NCBI GenBank assembly: GCA_030740335.1
Contig: JASLXL010000142.1
Location: 1 to 6,484, forward strand
Direction of reading: 5' to 3'
Length of the DNA stretch: 6,484 bases
Origin: SAR202 cluster bacterium
GTDB taxonomy: Bacteria > Chloroflexota > Dehalococcoidia > SAR202 > CAJWER01
Shown: positions 1-6,407 of the stretch, in pieces
How positions within the stretch are numbered: position 1 is the first letter of the stretch
Layout of the letters: every line of letters begins with the position of its first letter
The notes under the pieces: model-generated
The model's input: the letters and a program-made list of their open reading frames with translations, nothing else
What the model was told of the DNA's origin: nothing
Databases searched by the model: none
Program-made: the position numbers and the translations under genes

Positions 1-1
1 T

Positions 2-278
2 TCAGGGGGTATTTCGGAGGCGTTCGCAGCGTTCGGGTCTCGGGTGAGGCATCTGCATATCCACGATGCCAATCCGGAGGAGGCGCATTTTGCCATTGTG
101 GTCAGGTATCGTAGATTTTGCGGCTCATGCGGGCGCTATACGCGCCTTTCCTCACACGATGATCATGGAACTGATCGTCGATAGCTAGGGTCATTCCGCG
201 CCGGCAACGGGACGGGCTAAGCCAGCGCTGTTGAGTGGTCGCGAAGATTTTCGTAGATGGCTAGGCAACGTAGACTGA
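2..278 (+). pseudogene. Decayed sugar phosphate isomerase/epimerase, C-terminal part (5' end outside window)
   Basis: Frame 2 from base 2 reads SGGISEAFAAFGSRV then RHLHIHDANPEEAH, the H-x-H-x-x-D strand typical of xylose-isomerase-like TIM-barrel sugar phosphate isomerases/epimerases, where the His/Asp residues help bind the metal. At the T run 88-91 the reading must move by one base. The next frame (codons from 90) reads LPLWSGIVDFAAHAGAIRAF and then TMIMELIVDS, matching the family's usual HLPxGxGxxDF...L...ME ending. An in-frame TAG at 186-188 follows. The same frame then continues to TGA at 276-278 with a credible tail (ALLSGREDFRRWL). This is therefore a gene with one frameshift and one nonsense codon, unless these are sequencing errors. 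It converges on the aminotransferase, whose stop is 8 bases beyond. The family call rests on short motifs, and the substrate is unknown. Confidence 0.62.
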
Positions 279-285
279 GTATAGC

Positions 286-1452
286 CTAGTCCCTCGTAAG
301 CCCCCGCACTGCGTCCACAAGTGCCGCCACTTCGTCCTCTGTGTTGAAGAAGTTCAGCGATGCGCGTAGGCCATCGGGGTATGCTACGTTGCGTACCATG
401 ATGCGGTTGGATCGCCACATCTCCAAGCATGCCTCCTCGTGGTCGGCGTCGTCGATTGAGAATGCCACCAGCCCGGTGGCCTCAGGACCGTCCATTGGCG
501 ACTGGATATTGACGCCGGACAACGTCGCGAGCCCGGCTTTCAGGGCGGTCGCCAGCGATAGGTTTCTCTCCAGGATGGCTGCAACCCCGACCTCGTCTAC
601 GAAGCGGATTCCCTCACGGAAGCCGGCATGCAGGGGCGCGCTCGCGGTGCTGACGAGCAGCTTCTCGATATTGTCGCTGTTTGGGACGTAGCCGCCCTCG
701 CGATCGTAGTCCAGCGCCGTGTCGTAGCCGATGTCCACTGGCTGAATCTCTGGGATCATGGATTGCCGCACATACAGCGCTCCCGTCTCGTCGGGGCCCA
801 GTAGCCATTTCTGTCCGGGTATCGAGTAGAAGTCGCAGTCTATGGCGGGCAGGTCTAGGGGTATATGACCCGCAGCCTGTGCCCCGTCTATCAGCATCCA
901 GATGCCACGGTCCTTCGTGAGGGCGCGGATCCCCTCGACGGGCATGCGGAGTCCGGTCGAATACTCGATGTGGCTGAAAAAAACCATGCGTGTGCGTTCC
1001 GTCAGCGCAGCCTCAACCTTGGACAGGATGGAGTCATGAGGTTCGTCGGATGCAAGCTGGAGTACGCGGGTGACGACGCCCCGCCTCTCTCGCAGATGGT
1101 AGGACGGGAGCAGGATCGAGGCGTGCTCGAGGCTGCAAGTGATAATTTCGTCGCCCTCGCGCCACGGTAGGCCGTTGAGCACGTTGTTCAGCCCGGTCGT
1201 TGTATTTGCGGTGAGCAGGATCTCGTCGGCAGAGACGTTTAGCAGGCCAGCCACCGCCTCTTGAGTCTGAAGATCGATCTGCTTGCCCGATTCGCGAACC
1301 TCGGGTGTTGTGGGCCCGTTGTAGCTTTCGTACTCCAGGCGTTCCTTGATGGCCTCGACGACGGACACTGGCGAGGGTCCGGACCAGCCGGTGTTGAGGT
1401 AGGTCATATCCTTTGTCGTCGGCATTTGTTTGCGTAATGCTGCTACGTCCAT
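286..1452 (-). CDS. Class V PLP-dependent aminotransferase (isopenicillin-N-epimerase / cysteine-desulfurase-like fold)
   Basis: This 388-residue protein is full length for fold-type I class V aminotransferases and is probably cytosolic. The N-terminus YLNTGWSGPSP (18-28) is the usual substrate-side strand. TTT at 84-86 would hold the PLP phosphate. H110 (LEHAS) would stack on the ring, and D189 and Q192 in DGAQAAGH would contact its nitrogen and oxygen. K215 in GQKWLLGP is the Schiff-base lysine. R363 in LRASLNFFNTEDEV (362-375) is the carboxylate-binding arginine. The SufS-type catalytic Cys loop just before that motif is absent (VRNVAYPDG, 353-361), so cysteine desulfurase activity is unlikely. 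Epimerase, lyase or transaminase activity on an unknown amino compound is more plausible. The ATG at 1452 is supported by GAAAGGTG (1458-1465), five bases upstream. A weak -10-like TATGAT lies at 1495-1500 on the minus strand with no good -35. The gene follows a terminator and is probably its own unit. Its stop is TAG. Confidence 0.93.
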   Translation of the reverse strand: MDVAALRKQMPTTKDMTYLNTGWSGPSPVSVVEAIKERLEYESYNGPTTPEVRESGKQIDLQTQEAVAGLLNVSADEILLTANTTTGLNNVLNGLPWREGDEIITCSLEHASILLPSYHLRERRGVVTRVLQLASDEPHDSILSKVEAALTERTRMVFFSHIEYSTGLRMPVEGIRALTKDRGIWMLIDGAQAAGHIPLDLPAIDCDFYSIPGQKWLLGPDETGALYVRQSMIPEIQPVDIGYDTALDYDREGGYVPNSDNIEKLLVSTASAPLHAGFREGIRFVDEVGVAAILERNLSLATALKAGLATLSGVNIQSPMDGPEATGLVAFSIDDADHEEACLEMWRSNRIMVRNVAYPDGLRASLNFFNTEDEVAALVDAVRGLTRD

Positions 1453-1543
1453 TGGTGCACCTTTCGTGGATACTAAAGTTTTGCCTGGATGCTGATCATA
1501 CGATTCCTGCTGGTCTGTTCGCGTGCCTGGAAAAATAATGAAT

Positions 1544-1569
1544 AAAAAATTGTGAGGGCGCCTCTCACA
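1544..1569 (-). terminator. Rho-independent terminator on the minus strand
   Basis: Read on the minus strand, TGTGAG AGGCGCC CTCACA (1569 down to 1551) forms a perfect 6-bp stem. The GGC/GCC in the loop can extend it with one bulge. It is followed directly by an A and then six Ts (1549 down to 1544), with further T-rich sequence beyond. This is the hairpin plus U-tract expected of an intrinsic terminator. It would stop transcription from the dehydrogenase operon before the aminotransferase gene. The stem is short, so efficiency is uncertain. Confidence 0.6.
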
Positions 1570-1662
1570 TACCCGGCAAAGGGACTACGCCCCTCTGCAC
1601 ACCCCTTTCCAGACCGGCACCAGAGAGAGTCGGTCGACCGTTAGGGCATGATCCCCAGTCCA

Positions 1663-1773
1663 TGTCACCTTGAGCGGATGCGAAGGGTCTGGGGAGCGGA
1701 GTTTCGCATTGCGTTGGGCGCGAGTCCGGCCCCCGCCCCAGATGCTTCGTCGAAAAGCCTCCTCAGCATGACA
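1663..1773. repeat. Imperfect palindromic intergenic repeat, copy 1
   Basis: The element starts TGTCACCTTGAG (1663) and ends CTCAGCATGACA (1773), so its ends form an imperfect inverted repeat (TGTCA...TGAG...TCTGGGG against CCCCAGATGCTTCG...CTCA...TGACA). The left arm, 1663-1694, matches the start of the copy at 6408-6439 at 24 of 32 positions. A nested hairpin pairs ATGCGAA (1678-1684) with TTCGCAT (1703-1709). It has no coding content. The form suggests a dispersed, non-autonomous palindromic repeat or MITE-like element. I see no clear target-site duplication. Confidence 0.6.
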
Positions 1774-1850
1774 CGGCGAACGGCCCTTCGGGCCCCTCTC
1801 GTTGATGAGGAGCAGCTTAGTAAGAACTCCTTCTTTGCCAGCACGCCAGT

Positions 1851-2888
1851 CTATAGCGGCAGGGTAATTTTTTTGCTGGATTGGGAGCTTTGGAGGATCG
1901 CGTCTGTGAATTCCATGTAGCGGACACCGTCCTCGAAGGTCGTGTGGGTGACCTCCTCGACTCCCTTGATGGCATTCACGAATTCCTCTTCGACACGCCA
2001 GCTGCCGCCCATCTCCGGTCGTACTATGATCTCTGACAGTTCCGAGTCCACGCGCCGGGCACCGTAGAGTTTCTGGCAGTGGATGTCTATCTTCAGGGTG
2101 CCCTCGGCGCCGTAAAACCAGATAGTGTCCTCGGGCGCGAGGCCCGTGACCGAGCTAACTCGCATGTGGGCTACGGGGCCCGCAGCCATCTCGCACAATA
2201 GCTCCACGTGGTCCGGTATCGTGATGTATCGGCGCTCGCCCTGATCGTCCTGACGCCATTTCACGTTGGTTGTCGTGAGGGCTTGGACGCTGGTCGCTGG
2301 GCCAATGAGCCTCATCAGGACCTCGTAGAAGATCCCGGTCCACATCACATTGTTGCCACTCACGTCCCGGTCGTCCCGCCAGGTGAAGAGCGCGTCACGG
2401 TCGATGAATCCCTTGGACAATGCCACATCCACCGATAGCAGGTCGCCTGTGAAGCCGTTGGTGATCAGTTCTTTTACCGTCTTGTCGGCCCAGAGCGTGA
2501 AGGGGGCGGGCACGAGCTGCTTGATCAGGTCGGGCTGTTCCTGGCCAGCGGACAGCATGTCCCAGGCCTCCGCCGAGTCCATCGCCATCCTGGCCTCGCA
2601 GAGCACGTGTTTGCCTGCATCCAGTGCGGCCAAGACCAGGGTGTGGTGCATGTTTGGCCAGGTGCCGATGCAGATGGCGTCGGTGTCGTCAGCTGCGATC
2701 AGGTCTTGCCATCCATCGTAGACCGTCGAAATCCCAAACTCGTCCGCGACGCGCTGCGATGATTCACGGGTGCGATTGGCCACGGAGACCAACTCCACGC
2801 CGTCGGTGGCCTGGAATCCTGGAATATGGCGTTTGGTGGTGTTGCCACCGGCCCCTACGAACCCGATTCTTATGACGTCGTCGCTCAT
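1851..2888 (-). CDS. Gfo/Idh/MocA family oxidoreductase-like protein with non-canonical active site
   Basis: The protein has 345 residues, normal for this family. An N-terminal Rossmann domain opens with IGFVGAGGNTTKRHIP (8-23). Its second strand ends at N38-R39 (VANRT), which suggests NADP rather than NAD. The C-terminal alpha/beta domain runs from about 125 to the end. The family's E-K-P motif reads E98-A99-R100 (LCEARMA), so the catalytic lysine is missing. The segment that normally carries D-x-G-x-H reads W183-T-G-I-F187, so the Asp and His are missing too, while the following R193 and G196 are kept. The protein may bind a sugar-type ligand and cofactor with altered or no redox chemistry. 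The ATG at 2888 has GAGAGGG eight bases upstream (2896-2902). It lies 164 bases after the permease gene and is probably the last gene of that transcript. It ends in LPL-TAG, a natural family ending. Confidence 0.9.
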   Translation of the reverse strand: MSDDVIRIGFVGAGGNTTKRHIPGFQATDGVELVSVANRTRESSQRVADEFGISTVYDGWQDLIAADDTDAICIGTWPNMHHTLVLAALDAGKHVLCEARMAMDSAEAWDMLSAGQEQPDLIKQLVPAPFTLWADKTVKELITNGFTGDLLSVDVALSKGFIDRDALFTWRDDRDVSGNNVMWTGIFYEVLMRLIGPATSVQALTTTNVKWRQDDQGERRYITIPDHVELLCEMAAGPVAHMRVSSVTGLAPEDTIWFYGAEGTLKIDIHCQKLYGARRVDSELSEIIVRPEMGGSWRVEEEFVNAIKGVEEVTHTTFEDGVRYMEFTDAILQSSQSSKKITLPL

Positions 2889-2920
2889 GGATATTCCCTC
2901 TCATCGGTGTTTCGGATTGG

Positions 2921-2947
2921 GAGCAACGTGTGTCATGCATGTTGCTC
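2921..2947. promoter_or_regulatory. Inverted repeat ahead of the dehydrogenase gene (possible operator or mRNA hairpin)
   Basis: GAGCAACGTG (2921-2930) pairs with CATGTTGCTC (2938-2947): ten pairs with one G-T wobble around a 7-base loop. It lies 33 bases upstream of the dehydrogenase ATG, between it and the permease stop. No T-run follows on either strand, so it is not a typical intrinsic terminator. A repressor site or a hairpin controlling translation or mRNA stability is possible; the function is inferred only from position. Confidence 0.4.
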
Positions 2948-3052
2948 TGTTCGCTCAAAACAATACCATTCGAATAGCCCGGGCGCACCCCATATTCCTG
3001 TGAGTCGACGCGAATATTCATGGCACCATCACGCCGAAGGATCTGGGCTACG

Positions 3053-4060
3053 CTATCCCAGCCTGATGCGCGGGTCGAGGACGGCCAGGAGAATGTCGGA
3101 CAGCAAAGTTCCGATAACAGTCAATGTTCCGAGAAGCAGTACGATAGCCGCCGATACAAACATGTCCTCTGTCAGTAGCGACTTTAGCAGCAGCGGGCCC
3201 TCGGTTGGCAGGGCCAACACCACCGATACGATTACACTCCCCGACATTAGTACCGGCAGCAGGTATCCCAGCGTGCTCACCAGCGGGTTGAGTGCGAGGC
3301 GCACGGGGTACTTCAGGACCAGCTTCCACTCGGACAGCCCCTTGGCCCGAGCGGTAACCACGTAAGGTTTGTGCAGCTCGTCTAGCAGGTTGGCGCGCAT
3401 CACACGTATCAGTGCGGCGGTGCCGGCCGTACCGACGACGAAGGCGGCTATCCACAGGTGGGCCAGCAGGTCCTTGACGCGTGCCATGCTCCAGGGCGCT
3501 TCAAGATATTCCGGCGACAAGAGTCCTCCAACCGCAAGGTCGGGGAAGTACACGAATGTGATCCAGAGCAGCCACAGGGCCAGCAAGAAATCGGGGACGG
3601 CCAGGCCCAGGAATCCGACGAAGGTGATGGTGTAGTCCTCGATGCTGTGCTGGCGTACGGCGGAATAGATGCCGATTGGGATGGAGAGGCCCCATGCAAA
3701 AATTGCGGTTGTACCCGAGAGGATCAAGGTCATCAAGAGCCGCTCTCCGATGATCTCGGACACAGGTTTTTGGGACACCAACGACTGGCCGAAGTCGCCG
3801 TGGAGGAGCTTCCACAGCCACTTGGAGTACTGGATGTAGACTGGCTTGTCCAGGCCGAATTGCACTCGAAGCGTGTCCCTGATGGCCTCAACAACTGCCG
3901 GGGAGCCGGCGGTGTTCGTGCCGCTGGTGCGCACAATATCCATGATGTATGTGTCGACAAAGTCCCCCGGCGGTAGCTGGATTATGAAGAAGGAAATTAT
4001 GGATAGTGCCCATATGGTTAGGAGCGCGAGGAGCGAGCGTCGGGTGATGTAGGCGAGCAT
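3053..4060 (-). CDS. ABC transporter permease, DppB/OppB type
   Basis: This is the inner-membrane subunit of a peptide/nickel-type ABC importer; the type also carries oligosaccharides. The frame is open from an ATG at 4111, but I prefer the ATG at 4060 (MLAYITRRSLLALL), because DppB proteins begin directly with that tail and first helix; neither start has a clear ribosome binding site. This gives 335 residues, normal for the family. In the numbering of the longer form, helix 1 (27-46) is followed by PPGD (47-50), then FGLDKP (85-90) and HGDFGQS (104-110). Helices follow at about 125-150, 162-189, 218-236, 278-300 and 320-345. The ATPase-contact EAA loop is YVVTARAKGL (250-259), and the end is DPRIRLG. 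Its stop is TAG. It lies downstream of the propeller-protein gene (93 bases to the chosen start). No DppC, ATPase or binding protein gene is adjacent in the window, which is unusual. Confidence 0.92.
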   Translation of the reverse strand: MLAYITRRSLLALLTIWALSIISFFIIQLPPGDFVDTYIMDIVRTSGTNTAGSPAVVEAIRDTLRVQFGLDKPVYIQYSKWLWKLLHGDFGQSLVSQKPVSEIIGERLLMTLILSGTTAIFAWGLSIPIGIYSAVRQHSIEDYTITFVGFLGLAVPDFLLALWLLWITFVYFPDLAVGGLLSPEYLEAPWSMARVKDLLAHLWIAAFVVGTAGTAALIRVMRANLLDELHKPYVVTARAKGLSEWKLVLKYPVRLALNPLVSTLGYLLPVLMSGSVIVSVVLALPTEGPLLLKSLLTEDMFVSAAIVLLLGTLTVIGTLLSDILLAVLDPRIRLG

Positions 4061-4153
4061 GTTCTTGCTTTCTAAGTGCGGGTCGTCTGTCCGCTCGGAG
4101 GGTGATGCCATCCAGCTTCGGTGACCGCGCCATACTACTACAGGTGGGGTAGG

Positions 4154-5536
4154 CTACCAGAGCGAGAAGACCTCTGCGTTGCTGATCTGCACCACTACCT
4201 CGACGTCTCCAGAGGGCGGCGTCACGTCTCCGCGCCACCGGACGACGTGGTCCAGGGAGTCGGTCGTAATGGGCACACAGTTCGAGACATCCATGCCGGA
4301 GACAGGGCGGCCGTCGATATGGAGTCCCACGGCCACCGAGCCCCCTGATGCGTCCGCGTTTAGGTGCAACTCCGACTCGACGGTTCGCGGCTTCGTGTTC
4401 AACTTCCCCGCTACACGGCCTGCACGCAGTCCTGCGAGGCGGTCGCGTTGCCATGTTGCCAGACCTATCGCCCCGGCGACCTCCGAGCCGTCCAGCGTAG
4501 TCCCGCCATGGGTGGCGTTCCAGCCGCCGTAGTAGGCTCTCAACTCGTTGTCGTTTTCGATGAAAGAATTGCCGATGGCGGCCATGCCCCAGTCCCAGGC
4601 GCCCTCTGCTCCCACCGGGAGGACAGGTGTCCGATCGCCGGTCCTCTCCCAGGTTTTGCCGTCGCGACTGGTGACCAATTGCACGTCCATGTGTCCTTCG
4701 GTGGACACGTCGCCGTCGGTGCTCCGAAAGTCCTGTAGAAAGCCGATCAGCACCGGGCCGTATCGGAAGATTGGCATGCCATAAAACTGGGTGTACCGGT
4801 CCGGGTCTCCCTCGCCCCACGCGTCGTCGGCCTCGTCGGGGAGGAACGCCGGGCGGGGCATCGACCAGTCCAGCGCGTCCTTGCTCTCTGTCCACAGGAC
4901 GGAGCGGCGACGGTACCCCCTGATGTTCAGGAACGTCTTGACGATGCCCCTAAACATGCCGTCGCGCTCGTCATACGTGAACCATCCGACATCGGCGTGG
5001 CCGGGGATCACCGGTTCAGGGGGCCCGTCCGTCCAGTGGATGCCGTCGTCGGAGTAGGCGACGTAGTAGCCGTCGTAGGGGCCGTACACTGTCCGGGCAT
5101 ACTCGTAGGCCAACATCGTGTACTTCTTGCCGGGGCCCAGATGGGGAGTGTGCAGTACATTTTGATTGTGGTCCTGGCTGACCATCTGAGGCGCACGCTC
5201 CTCAGACCTCATCGACACACGGTTCAGGTAGATGTTGTTGTCGAGGTTGCCATCGAAGTCCGGGAACATGCCAAGGGTGGGTTTGCGCCAGTTGAGGCCG
5301 TCATCGCTCTCGGCGTATAGATTGATGTACTGGGTCGCCTCGGAGTAGCTCTCGTACCACATTCGGTAGAGTTCGGCCTCCTTGCGTACCGTGCCACCGA
5401 TCAGCAGCGTATGCTCCCATGGGCGGTCTGCGGACATTACCGGATCCGGGTGTTTGCGTCCCGGGTGGATCACTCTGGTCAGGCCACTGGATGCAGCGAT
5501 GTCGTGGTCGTCTAGGAACATTGCTGATTCATTCAT
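4154..5536 (-). CDS. GH43/GH32-like five-bladed beta-propeller protein (putative glycosidase)
   Basis: A 460-residue protein with no signal peptide or membrane helix, so it is probably cytosolic. Four blade repeats of the form S-x-D-[GA]-x-x-W are visible: SDDGLNW (77-83), SDDGIHW (162-168), SKDALDW (218-224) and SRDGKTW (290-296). They resemble Asp-box or beta-fructosidase-fold blade turns. Other features are MWYESY (59-64), DNNIYL (99-104) and YGMPIF (252-257). From about 365 the sequence looks like a beta-sandwich module, as in GH32 and some GH43 proteins. Hydrolysis of an imported sugar is inferred from the fold; I cannot assign the acidic catalytic residues or the substrate. The ATG at 5536 is supported by GAGGTG (5545-5550) eight bases upstream; a second in-frame ATG lies at 5521. 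It is the first gene of the likely minus-strand transcript, diverging from the decayed kinase-like gene. Its stop is TAG. Confidence 0.82.
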   Translation of the reverse strand: MNESAMFLDDHDIAASSGLTRVIHPGRKHPDPVMSADRPWEHTLLIGGTVRKEAELYRMWYESYSEATQYINLYAESDDGLNWRKPTLGMFPDFDGNLDNNIYLNRVSMRSEERAPQMVSQDHNQNVLHTPHLGPGKKYTMLAYEYARTVYGPYDGYYVAYSDDGIHWTDGPPEPVIPGHADVGWFTYDERDGMFRGIVKTFLNIRGYRRRSVLWTESKDALDWSMPRPAFLPDEADDAWGEGDPDRYTQFYGMPIFRYGPVLIGFLQDFRSTDGDVSTEGHMDVQLVTSRDGKTWERTGDRTPVLPVGAEGAWDWGMAAIGNSFIENDNELRAYYGGWNATHGGTTLDGSEVAGAIGLATWQRDRLAGLRAGRVAGKLNTKPRTVESELHLNADASGGSVAVGLHIDGRPVSGMDVSNCVPITTDSLDHVVRWRGDVTPPSGDVEVVVQISNAEVFSLW

Positions 5537-5544
5537 TGCGCAAA

Positions 5545-5550
5545 CACCTC
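5545..5550 (-). promoter_or_regulatory. Ribosome binding site of the propeller-protein gene
   Basis: On the minus strand GAGGTG lies eight bases before the ATG at 5536. It favours that start over the in-frame ATG five codons later (5521). Confidence 0.6.
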
Positions 5551-5617
5551 GAAGTGGTCGTGGTTTCAGGGCAAATCTGCAATTTCGACCGCAAGTCTAA
5601 CACAAGCCTTTAAAAGG

Positions 5618-5646
5618 TTGATATCACGCGGTATCGCCCCTAATAT
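5618..5646 (+). promoter_or_regulatory. Sigma70-type promoter for the decayed kinase-like gene
   Basis: TTGATA (5618-5623) matches the -35 consensus at five of six positions. After exactly 17 bases comes TAATAT (5641-5646), a four-of-six -10. Transcription would begin near 5653, giving a leader of about 68 bases to the ATG at 5721. GATATC and GGTATC in the spacer form a weak inverted repeat that might be an operator. The divergent minus-strand gene starting at 5536 has no equally good promoter that I can see. Confidence 0.45.
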
Positions 5647-5720
5647 CAGCGCCGCCTGGAACGGCTCCGCCCGTCTGGTACGCGGTGCTTGCGGTAACCA
5701 GTCCATGCTGGAGGTCAGAA

Positions 5721-6398
5721 ATGCGACTCTTGATGACAGGTTGCGAATACGCCGGTGTTACAACCCTGATGATGGCGATCAAGGAGGGGCGATGGGGGGG
5801 CGAAATTGGCGATGGACACGACCACTTCCAGGTCCCACATCTCGCGCATGGGGAGCTAACCGCAGAGGAACAGAACTAGGTGTTGGCCCTGAGCCCTCAT
5901 CTGAAGGAGATATTCCAGCGCTACAACATGGAGTATCACATGCAGCCGTCCTTCTTCGATGCCCAACACCATGTACTAATAGGCATGCATATCGACGAGG
6001 CGGTCTATGCGCCTATCTACTATGGCTACGGCGCTCCAGCCGAGTAAGCCGTGCGATCGGACTTCGCCCGGCACATGGAGGAGCGACTGGTTGGGTATGC
6101 GCCCGACTTCATCCATGTCCTGGTCAAGGCATCGTCGGAGGTGATTGCGTCCCGGATGGACGAGAACCCCCATCAGAATCCGGTCGTCCCGAAAAAGGAC
6201 ATCAAAAAGATACTGAGCAGGTTCTAGGAGGAGTTTGAGGCCTCCACGATGCTCAACAAGATCACAATCGACACTAGTTCGGCTACCGTCGATGAGTCGC
6301 TGGCAGATTTCATGCAGAAGGTCGCTCCGGTCCTGAACGACCGCGACCGCACCGCGATGCTGGTCAAGAAGACAGAGAAAGCCAGCTACTGGCCATAG
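5721..6398 (+). pseudogene. P-loop nucleoside/nucleotide-kinase-like gene with three in-frame stop codons
   Basis: The ATG at 5721 follows a strong GGAGGT (5710-5715). One unbroken frame of 225 codons runs to TAG at 6396-6398, interrupted by TAG (5877-5879, codon 53), TAA (6045-6047, codon 109) and TAG (6225-6227, codon 169), with no frameshift. All four segments look like one protein. Residues 1-16 form a strand plus P-loop (MRLLMTGCEYAGVTTL) with Val13 where Walker A has Lys. HDHFQVPH lies at 33-40. The second segment has EIFQRYNMEYH and IDEAVYAPIYYG. The third has VLVKASSEVIASRM (133-146), like the base-binding/LID region of small kinases. The fourth has KITIDTSSATVDESL. Such proteins phosphorylate small substrates, but the substrate here is unknown. 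The gene is most likely inactivated by point mutation, or the stops are sequence errors. The longer frames overlapping it (5618-6238 on +, 5976-6413 on -) show no protein-like features. Confidence 0.75.
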
Positions 6399-6407
6399 GC
6401 AGCACAG

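Larger units (their letters stand above)
1453..1850. other. 398-base intergenic region between aminotransferase and dehydrogenase genes
   Basis: I see no gene here. From the dehydrogenase stop towards the aminotransferase start the region holds four things. First is a short GC hairpin at 1782-1794 (GGCCC, loop TTC, GGGCC). Second is the 111-bp palindromic repeat at 1663-1773. Third is a C/G-rich stretch at 1571-1620 with alternating AAAGGG and CCCCTTT runs, plus a perfect 10-bp palindrome at 1631-1640 (CGGTCGACCG). Fourth is the terminator at 1544-1569 and the leader of the aminotransferase gene. The 90-aa reading frame at 1648-1920 (+) crosses the repeat and runs into the dehydrogenase antisense; I do not regard it as a gene. 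Confidence 0.7.

Noticed and set aside
261..289. CTAGGC / GCCTAG inverted repeat at the end of the aminotransferase gene
   Set aside because: It has only six pairs around a 17-base loop and no T-run on either strand; too weak to call a terminator.
1571..1620. C/G-rich stretch with AAAGGG and CCCCTTT runs, possibly another dispersed repeat
   Set aside because: There is no second copy in the window and the pairing is poor, so it cannot be supported from this sequence alone.
2826..3365. 179-aa plus-strand reading frame
   Set aside because: It runs antisense through the permease and the dehydrogenase start, with no motif or ribosome binding site that I can see.
3888..4895. 335-aa minus-strand reading frame overlapping the propeller protein and the permease
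   Set aside because: Its translation is dominated by Arg, Gly and Pro and covers two recognised genes in another frame; it is a shadow frame.
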